DNA of 16,530 nt from Acidobacteriota bacterium (GTDB lineage Bacteria; Acidobacteriota; Vicinamibacteria; Vicinamibacterales; CAVVIG01): NCBI GenBank assembly GCA_003223775.1, contig QHWK01000165.1, positions 1-16,530 of the forward strand, written 5' to 3'. This document shows positions 7,419 to 13,580 of this stretch, one piece after another (position 1 is the first letter of the stretch; every line of letters starts with the position of its first letter). The translations under genes were made by a program, and so were the position numbers. The notes beneath the pieces are model-generated. The model saw nothing but the letters and a program-made list of their open reading frames with translations. It was not told where the DNA came from and did no database searches.

Positions 7419-8177
7419 ATGAAATCCGTTGCCGGTCCGTCGTTCGCCGCCATCGTCCTCGCGCTCGTCGGCGCAGCCTTCTGGATCGCCGGCCAGACCG
7501 AGAACCGCCTCGCCGACGTGCACAAGCAGCTCGCGATGCTGCGCTACGCCGACGCGTTCGACGAAGGCGGCACGGTCGAGGAATCGCTCGGCCTCGAGCG
7601 GCGCGTGCCCGTCGTCGGGCAGAAGGTGGAGTCCGACGCGCGCGACCTTCGCGCGGCGGCGGGCTACTGGCAGGCGGACTACTCGGCTGTGGCGCCGCGC
7701 AAGGACGCCAACGGCGTCGTGACGGAGACCGATCCGGCGATTCTGCTGCTGTCGGCGAACGCCGCGTTCCGCGGGAGCCAGGGGGCCGGCGATCGCGTCA
7801 CGACGGTCCGCCGGCTCGACGATGTCGTGCGGAGCTACGGCGAGGTGCTGAAGGCGCAGGCGAAATCGTGCGACGCCGATCCGCGCGTCTGCGAGGCGCG
7901 CGCGACCGACGCGGCGTTCAACTACGAGTACGCAATTCGCACGCGCGAGACGCTCGCGAGGAATCGTCCGCCCGCGCCGGCGAAGAAGGAGCCGAAGACG
8001 ATTGCGAAGGCGGCCGAAGACGATCTGCCTGTCGGACCGACGCTGCACGGCCATCCCGGCGGGCCGCCGCCGGCGACGGATATGAACCAGTTCAAGATCG
8101 TCATCCCGAAGCGCGGCGAGGAGCGGAAGGACGCTCCGGACGCGGGGAAGGGCGGGCAGAAGATCCGCAAGGGATGA
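7419..8177 (+). CDS. small membrane-anchored helical protein in the mxaK position
   Basis: The 252-residue protein starts at ATG 7419, fixed by GGAGG 5 nt upstream. It has one N-terminal TM or uncleaved signal helix (about 7-24) and then a mostly helical region (27-182). The pairs ILLLSANAAFRGSQG with SYGEVLKAQ, and CEARATDAAFNYEYAIRTRE, resemble degenerate TPR helices as in BatC/MxaK proteins. The C-terminal tail is Pro/Lys-rich and includes PVGPTLHGHPGGPPPATDMN and FKIVIPKR, a conserved-looking patch whose role I do not know. It lies between two VWA genes, exactly where mxaK lies between mxaC and mxaL. C151 and C158 could form a disulphide. The assignment is by position and architecture, not a family motif. 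Confidence 0.75.
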   Translation: MKSVAGPSFAAIVLALVGAAFWIAGQTENRLADVHKQLAMLRYADAFDEGGTVEESLGLERRVPVVGQKVESDARDLRAAAGYWQADYSAVAPRKDANGVVTETDPAILLLSANAAFRGSQGAGDRVTTVRRLDDVVRSYGEVLKAQAKSCDADPRVCEARATDAAFNYEYAIRTRETLARNRPPAPAKKEPKTIAKAAEDDLPVGPTLHGHPGGPPPATDMNQFKIVIPKRGEERKDAPDAGKGGQKIRKG

Positions 8178-8181
8178 GCGT

Positions 8182-9285
8182 ATGGGCATCGACTTCGACA
8201 CCCTCCGGTTCGCCGCGCCGCAGTATTTGTGGCTGCTGGTCGCGCCCGGCGTGCTGCTCGTCGGCTGGTTCTGGCAGCTGGCGGCGCGCCGGCGCGACGC
8301 TCGGCGCTACCGCCAGCACCGCCGCCTGCCGGTGCGCGAGCGCTTTCCCATTTTCGGCAGCCTCGTCTTCTGGCTCTGCCTGATCCTCGCGAGCGCGTGC
8401 GTGATCGTCGCGCTGTCGCGGCCGACGGCGACGGCCGCGCTGGTGCGTACGGCGGGTGTCGATCTGGTCGTGCTGCAGGACGGATCGGCCTCGATGCGGA
8501 CCGCCGACGTGCCCGGCGGCAACCGCTGGCAGCGATCGATGCGCTTCCTGCGCGTGCTCGGCGAATCGCTCGCCTGGCGCGACGATCGCATGGCGATGGC
8601 GCTCTTCGCGCACATCGCCGCGCCGCAGGTGCGGCTCACCAAGGATCCGAACACCTTCTTCTTCTTCCTCGATCATCTCGCGCAGGATTCGCCGTTCCGC
8701 ATGGAAGACGACACGACGTGGGACACGAACATCGAGCTCGGCATCGCGTGGGGCATGCGGCTGATCGAGAAGGACACCGAGATCTACGGCAAGTCGCCGA
8801 ACGCGAAGGTCTTCGTGCTCGTCACCGACGGACAGGCGTGGAGCGGCGAGGTGGCGCGCGCGCTGAAGATCGCGCGGACCAACGACGTGCCCGTCTTCGT
8901 CGTCGGCGTCGGCACGACGCTCGGCGGCTTCATCCCCGAGCCGCCGAAGAAGCCGAACGACACGACGCCGCCGGAGCCGCCGATCCGCGCCTCGCTCGAC
9001 CGCGCGTCGCTGCAGCTCGTCGCGAACACTGGCGGCGGCGAGTACATGGAGCTCGATCGCGAGGGCGATCGCGAGATCGCGAACCGGATCATCGACGCGG
9101 CGCGCAGGCGCGCGGGGTCGCGCGGCCTCGAGGCGTCGAACGAGGAGCTGTACTGGCGCTTCCTGCTCGCCGCGGCGGTGCTGATGGTCGCCGGGCTGCT
9201 CTTCCTGCAGGAGCGCGTCGAGCTCTGGCTGCAGGCCGCGGGGGCCGGCGTCGCCCTGGCGCTCGTGTGGGTGCTGACGCGCTGA
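8182..9285 (+). CDS. membrane VWA-domain protein (BatB/MxaL-like)
   Basis: The second VWA protein of the cluster has 367 residues. Two TM helices (about 16-33 and 60-79) lead into a VWA domain with a complete MIDAS: DGSAS at 100-104, Thr182 region (WDTN) and TDG at 215-217. Two further TM helices close the protein (about 326-343 and 350-365). A Pro-rich insert at about 252-268 (EPPKKPND...PPEPP) lies between the late strands of the domain. ATG 8182 is 4 nt after the previous stop, with GGGA at its end as a weak ribosome-binding site. Together with the first VWA protein it probably forms a membrane partner complex for the MoxR ATPase. It occupies the mxaL position. The next gene starts 1 bp after its stop. 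Confidence 0.88.
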   Translation: MGIDFDTLRFAAPQYLWLLVAPGVLLVGWFWQLAARRRDARRYRQHRRLPVRERFPIFGSLVFWLCLILASACVIVALSRPTATAALVRTAGVDLVVLQDGSASMRTADVPGGNRWQRSMRFLRVLGESLAWRDDRMAMALFAHIAAPQVRLTKDPNTFFFFLDHLAQDSPFRMEDDTTWDTNIELGIAWGMRLIEKDTEIYGKSPNAKVFVLVTDGQAWSGEVARALKIARTNDVPVFVVGVGTTLGGFIPEPPKKPNDTTPPEPPIRASLDRASLQLVANTGGGEYMELDREGDREIANRIIDAARRRAGSRGLEASNEELYWRFLLAAAVLMVAGLLFLQERVELWLQAAGAGVALALVWVLTR

Positions 9286-9286
9286 G

Positions 9287-12200
9287 ATGCGCGCGCGGCC
9301 GGTCGCGGCGCTGCTCTTCGCGTCCGGCTTCTGCGCCCTCGTCTATCAAGTCGGCTGGCTGCGCGAGCTCCGGCTGATTTTCGGCGCGAGCACGGCGGCA
9401 TCGGCCGCGGTGCTCGCGATCTTCATCGGCGGCCTCGGCGCCGGCAGCCTCCTCGTCGGCGCGCGCGCCGATCGCCATCCGCGTCCGCTCGTCCTCTATT
9501 CGGCGCTCGAGCTCGCGATCGCGATCTCGGCCGCCCTCAGCCCGCTGCTGCTCGGCGTCGTACGCGCGGTCTACATCGCGTCCGGCGGATCGGCGCGCCT
9601 CGGCGCCGCGATCGCCACGATCGAGCGCCTGCTCCTCAGCGCGATCGTCCTCGCCGTGCCGACGATCGCGATGGGCGGAACGCTGCCGGCTGCCGGCCGC
9701 GCGGTGACGCGCGCAGCCGATCTTCGTCGCCGCGGGCTCGCGGCGCTCTATGCGGCGAACACGCTTGGCGCCGTCGCCGGCTGCCTCGCCGCGACGTTCT
9801 CCCTCATCGAGGTCTACGGCACGCGCGCGACGTTGTGGATCGCCGCGGCGATCAATCTCGCGATCGCAATCGCCGCGCGCCTGCTGGCAGCCGCCGATCG
9901 GCCTCTGCGCCCTCCGCGTCCTCCGCGTCCTCTGCGTCCTCTGCGCCCTCTGCGCCCTCTGCGCAACCCGCCCGACCCACCTGGCCCGCCTGACCCACCC
10001 GACCGACCCGGCCCACCCGACCCACCCGACCCGCCCGTCCTGCGCGGCCGGCACATCTTCCTGCTCATCGCGGCGGCGACCACAGGCGCGGCGTTTTTCC
10101 TGATGGAGCTCGTGTGGTACCGGATGCTGGCGCCGCTCCTCGGCGGATCGGTGTTCACCTTCGGCCTCGTGCTCGCGCTGGCGCTCGCCGGCATCGGCGT
10201 CGGCGGATTCGCGTACGCGATCGTCGCGGCCGACCGCCGTCCCACGCTCGGCAGTTTTGCCGCGATCTGTCTCATCGAGGCGGTCGCCGTTGCGTTCACG
10301 TTCGCGCTCGGCGATCGCGTCGCGATTCTGGCGCTCGCGCTGCTGCCGCTGCGCGCGTACGGGTTTGCCGCCGCCGTCGCCGGCTGGTCCGCGGTCGCGG
10401 GGATCGTCGTGCTGCCGCCGGCGATCGCCGCCGGCTATCAGTTTCCGCTGCTCGTCGCGTTGTTCGGCGAAGGCCGCCGCGGCGTCGCGCGCGACGTCGG
10501 CCTCGCATACGCCGCGAACACCTTCGGCGCCATCGTCGGATCGCTCGCGGGCGGCTTCGGCGCGCTGCCGTTGCTCTCGGCGCCGGGCGCGTGGCGCCTC
10601 GTCGCGCTCGTGCTCGTCGCGCTCGGCCTCGCCGCAGCCATCATGGCGCGGCGCGTGGAGCGGCGGCGCGTCGTCGCGGCTTGCCTCGCGCTCGCCGCTG
10701 CGGCCGTCGCGCTCGTCACCGCGGCGGGGCCTACGGCGATCTGGCGGCACGGCGGCATCGGCGCCGGCCGGGCGCCGCGGGACGCGCTGTCGTCGCGCAA
10801 TCAGCTGCGTGCGTGGGAGCACGCCGAGCGCGGATCGATCGTCTGGGAAGGCGACGGCGTCGAGAGCGGCGTCGCGCTCGCGACCGAGGCGACCGGGTAC
10901 GCCTTCATCGTCAACGGCAAATCGGACGGCGCGCTGCGCGCGGATGCCGGCACGCAGGTGATGTTCGGCCTCGTCGCCTCGCTCGGCGTGCCGCGGCCGC
11001 GGCGCGCGCTGGTCATCGGGCTGGGGAGCGGCAGCACTGCGGGCTGGCTCGGCGCGATCGCCTCGATCGAGCGCGTGGACGTCGTCGAGCTCGAGCCGCT
11101 GATGCTCGACGTCGCGCGCACGTCCGACGCGGTGAGCCACGGCGCGATGCGCAACCCGAACATCCGCGTGACGATCGGCGACGCGCGCGAGACGCTGCTG
11201 ACGAGCCGCGAGCGCTACGACGTGATTGCGTCCGAGCCGTCGAACCCGTTCCGCGCCGGGATCGCGAGCCTCTTCACCGTCGAGTACTACCGCGCGGCCG
11301 CGCGCCGGCTGACAGCCGACGGCGTCTTCGCGCAGTGGGTGCAGGGGTACGAAATCGACGCATCGACGCTGCGGACGATATACGCGACGATGGCCGCGGT
11401 GTTTCCGCAGGTCGAGACGTGGCAGGCCGGCGCGAGCGATCTCGTCCTCGTCGGATCGCTCGCGCGGCGCGTCTACGGCCAGGCGGCGCTGCGCGCGCGC
11501 ATCGCGGAGGAGCCGTTCGCGTCCGCCCTCTCGTCCGCGTGGCGCGTCACCACGCTCGACGGCACGCTCGCGCACTATCTCGCCACCGACGCGCTCGCGC
11601 GCGGCTTCGCGTCGGCGTCGTCGGTGGAGATCAACACCGATGACCGCAACCTCGTCGAGTTCGCGTTCGCGCGATCGGTCGGCGCGACGGGCGATGGCCT
11701 GGTCGGCGACGTCCGCGCGCTCGCGCGATCGATGCGCGCCGATCGCCCGCCGCTCGACAGCGACGCCGGCATCTCCTGGCCGGCGGTCGACACGCACTGG
11801 GCCGGCCTGATGTCGTGGACCGTGCCGGAGACGATCGCGCGGGCGATGCCGGCGGACGAGCAGCTTCGGCAGCACGCCGCGCGCGAGTACGCCCAGGAGA
11901 GCGACCTCGCCACGGTGCGGGCGCTCTGGCAGACGGTCGGCGATCGCCGGCCGCGCGATCCGACAGCAGCGCATCGAGGAAGCGACGGCGGCGCTCGAAG
12001 CCGTCTTCACGCGCCTGCGCGTGGATCCGTGGCCGCTGCTCCGCTACAAGGAAAAGGCGCTCGACCTCGCGAACGAGATCACGCTCGTCGACCCGACGAT
12101 GGCGAAGCGGCTGTACGACGCGTTGAGCGAGCCGTTCTCGATCAGGGCCGCCGACAACGACCGGCTGCTGATGGCGGCCGAGCTCTCGACGCGCTTCGAT

Positions 12201-12380
12201 TTCCACGGCGCATGCCGCGCCCCGGTCGCCGCGCTCGAGCCCCACGTCCCGTGGACGAAATCGTTTCTGACGCTGCGCCGCGACTGCTATCGGGAGACGG
12301 GCGATCCGCGCCTCGCGCGCGCGTCGCGCGAGCTGCGCGAGTTCCTCGACGGCGAGCCTCCGCGTCTCGTCGTGCAGTGA
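9287..12380 (+). CDS. fused MFS-like transporter/spermidine-synthase-like protein, frameshifted near the 3' end
   Basis: Residues 1-205 carry about six hydrophobic helices, beginning with FASGFCALVYQVGWLRELRLIFGAS, a typical opening of this family. Residues 206-250 are an unusual simple-repeat linker, and 255-480 hold the remaining helices. A Rossmann-type SAM/dcSAM-binding domain follows: GLGSGST at 578-584, VVELEP soon after, then YDVIASEPSNPFRAGIASLF. Classical spermidine synthases have an Asp-rich DVIxxDxxDP here, so aminopropyltransferase activity is uncertain. The frame of the first 892 codons turns into an Arg-rich shadow after about 11963. The +1 frame from 11964 to TGA 12378-12380 continues sensibly with RIEEATAALEAV, DPWPLLRYKEKALDLANEI and a helical C-terminus. 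The intact product would be about 1030 residues; uncorrected, the first frame runs to 12559, into the ROK gene. It starts 1 bp after the VWA gene and so is probably part of the operon. Confidence 0.82.
9902..10036 (+). repeat. in-frame simple-repeat tract with G-quadruplex/i-motif potential
   Basis: Two adjoining low-complexity blocks encode the linker. In 9902-9964, 9-bp units of the CCTCTGCGT/CCTCCGCGT/CCTCTGCGC type encode an (L/P)RP repeat (residues 206-226). In 9968-10036, CCCACCCGA-like units encode a PPD/PPG repeat (228-250). From 10007 to 10036 the plus strand has seven CCC runs separated by 1-2 nt, so the minus (template) strand has seven GGG runs with 1-2-nt loops, a canonical intramolecular G-quadruplex pattern. 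Both unit lengths are multiples of three, so copy-number change would keep the frame. Confidence 0.85.
11940..11968 (+). other. apparent +1 frameshift site
   Basis: Coding character passes from the frame of 9287 to the next frame here. Skipping one base at 11963 gives ...RRPRDP-QQRIEEATAAL.... GCGATC occurs twice nearby (11940-11945 and 11955-11960), so a small out-of-frame deletion or slippage is as possible as a one-base assembly error. No slippery heptamer or downstream pseudoknot suggesting programmed frameshifting was evident. Confidence 0.7.
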
Positions 12381-12382
12381 AG

Positions 12383-12432
12383 GAACGCAAAGGAGGCAAA
12401 GCGTCTTCGCGGCCTCTGCCTCCTTTGCGTTC
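12383..12432. repeat. inverted repeat, 16-bp arms, between convergent genes
   Basis: GAACGCAAAGGAGGCA (12383-12398) and its exact complement (12417-12432) flank an 18-nt loop (AAGCG, TCTTCG, CGGCCTC). It begins 2 bp after the corrected stop of the spermidine-synthase-like gene and abuts the TAA of the ROK gene (12433-12435, minus). In both directions the hairpin immediately follows a stop codon, as expected of a bidirectional terminator, though a U-run is absent. The CCTCTGCC segment resembles the units of the in-gene tract at 9902-9964. Confidence 0.85.
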
Positions 12433-13329
12433 TTACTGGTCCCACAACCAGGCGGCGCCGCGGACGCCGCTCGAGTCGCCGTGCCGCGGGCGGACGAGGC
12501 GCGTCTCGATGCGATCGGAGAAGACGTACGGCGCCCACAGCTGCGGGACGCGCGTGTAGAGCCGATCGATGTTCGACACGCCGCCACCGAGCACGACGAC
12601 GTCCGGGTCGAGCAGGTTGATCACGCCGCCGAGCGCGCGCGCCATTCGTTCTTCGTAGCGCGCCAGCGCCGCGTCGGCGATCGCGTCGCCCGACGAGGCG
12701 CGCGCCGCGACGTCCGCCGCCGTCACCGCGCCGCCGCCGGCGTCGCGGTAGTCGCGCGCGAGCGCCGGCCCGGAGAGGAACTGCTCGATGCAGCCGCGGC
12801 GGCCGCAGTAGCACGGCGGGCCGGGCCACTCGCCCTCGCGCGGCGCCGGCATCGGGTTGTGCCCCCACTCGCCCGCCACGCCGTTGGCCCCCGCGAGCAC
12901 TTCGCCGCGCACCACGACGCCGCCGCCGCATCCGGTCCCGACGATGACGCCGAAGACGACGGCCGCGCCGGCCGCGGCGCCGTCGCTCGCCTCCGACAGC
13001 GCGAAGCAGTTCGCGTCGTTCGCAAAACGCACCTGGCGATCGAGCAGGCGCGGCAGATCGTCGGCCAGCGGCCGGCCGATCAGCCAGGTCGAATTCGCGT
13101 TGCGCACGAGGCCCGTCGACGGCGAGATCGTCCCGGGAATGCCGACGCCGACCGTTGCACGCTCGCCGATCTCGCGCTCGATGTCGCGCACGAGGCCGAC
13201 GACGGCGTCGAGCGTCCGCTGATAGTCGCCGCGCGGCGCCGCGATGCGCCGCCGCAACCGCTCGCCGCCGCCGGCGTCGATCGCGATCCCTTCGATTTTC
13301 GTCCCGCCGAGATCGATGCCGATCCGCAT
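12433..13329 (-). CDS. ROK-family sugar kinase, fructokinase (Mak)-like
   Basis: The 298-residue cytoplasmic kinase phosphorylates a hexose with ATP. MRIGIDLGGTKIEG (1-14) is the phosphate-binding loop and fixes ATG 13329 as the start; an earlier in-frame start at 13374 would only add sequence derived from the adjacent repeat. ANDANCFALSE (104-114) holds the catalytic Asp105, GTGCGGG lies at 131-137, and the zinc site GHNPMP (156-161) with CYCGRRGC (173-180) supplies His157, Cys173, Cys175 and Cys180. The GHNPMP-CYCG form resembles E. coli Mak fructokinase more than NagK or glucokinases, so fructose is the likely substrate, without certainty. No transcription-factor (HTH) domain is present, unlike ROK repressors. 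No sugar transporter or catabolic partner lies next to it. Confidence 0.92.
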   Translation of the reverse strand: MRIGIDLGGTKIEGIAIDAGGGERLRRRIAAPRGDYQRTLDAVVGLVRDIEREIGERATVGVGIPGTISPSTGLVRNANSTWLIGRPLADDLPRLLDRQVRFANDANCFALSEASDGAAAGAAVVFGVIVGTGCGGGVVVRGEVLAGANGVAGEWGHNPMPAPREGEWPGPPCYCGRRGCIEQFLSGPALARDYRDAGGGAVTAADVAARASSGDAIADAALARYEERMARALGGVINLLDPDVVVLGGGVSNIDRLYTRVPQLWAPYVFSDRIETRLVRPRHGDSSGVRGAAWLWDQ

Positions 13330-13340
13330 ATGCCATGACG

Positions 13341-13545
13341 GGCAAGGCAGGAAGGCAGCAAAGCAGGAATTCAAGGCGGAATGGCAGGAAGTCCGGAATG
13401 ACGACGGCAGAGGGCTGAAGGCGAGAAGGCGATCATTTCAACCTTGGCCTTTCTGCCTTGCGCACTCCAGCCTTCGCCGTTCCTGCCTTCCGACCTTCCT
13501 GCCTTGAAATCCTGCCTTCCTGCCCTCCTGCCTCCCTGCCTTGCA
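13341..13545. repeat. large imperfect inverted repeat (GGCAGGAAGG/CCTTCCTGCC type)
   Basis: The 251-bp gap 13330-13580 is almost filled by this element. Its left half is purine-rich (GCAAGGCAGGAAGG at 13342-13355; TTCAAGGCGGAA at 13370-13381; GGCAGGAAG at 13383-13391). Its right half is the pyrimidine-rich counterpart (CTTCCTGCC at 13496-13504; TTCCTGCCTTGAAAT at 13496-13510; CCTCCCTGCCTTGC at 13531-13544). The outer arms match at 13 of 14 positions, and the axis is near 13436. Within the right half, CCTGCC-containing units recur in tandem. It separates the divergent ROK kinase and M2 peptidase genes and displaces their promoters to its edges. Confidence 0.8.
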
Positions 13546-13568
13546 GCGGCCACGATCGTACCTCACGC

Positions 13569-13574
13569 TACACT
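13569..13574 (+). promoter_or_regulatory. possible -10 element for a leaderless peptidase mRNA
   Basis: TACACT fits the TANNNT form of a -10 box and lies 6 nt before ATG 13581. That distance would place the transcription start at or next to the start codon. No Shine-Dalgarno sequence is visible before this ATG, and no good -35 box was found at 16-18 bp spacing (TTGCAG at 13541-13546 is too far). Tentative. Confidence 0.3.
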
Positions 13575-13580
13575 GTGCGC

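Noticed and set aside
3009..9285. Naming the cluster a Bacteroides-type bat (aerotolerance) operon
   Set aside because: The two VWA genes are separated by the small anchored protein, and the one-TM protein precedes them. This fits the mxaACKL order better than batA-B-C-D, although the families are related.
9089..12010. Antisense open frame of 973 codons opposite the MFS/spermidine-synthase gene
   Set aside because: Its translation is Arg/Asp/His-rich with no domain. It is the expected product of strong GC3 bias on the real plus-strand gene.
12381..12559. Extension of the spermidine-synthase-like protein to a stop at 12559
   Set aside because: This frame is shadow sequence after about 11963, crosses the hairpin and overlaps the ROK kinase gene. 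The shifted frame ending at 12380 is the coding one.
13330..13374. N-terminal extension of the ROK kinase (start at 13374)
   Set aside because: The extra 15 residues are encoded by the repeat, and ROK proteins begin at the MRIGIDLGGT segment.
13458..13580. N-terminal extension of the M2 peptidase
   Set aside because: It is encoded by the pyrimidine-rich repeat. The ATG at 13581 gives a proper signal peptide with lipobox.
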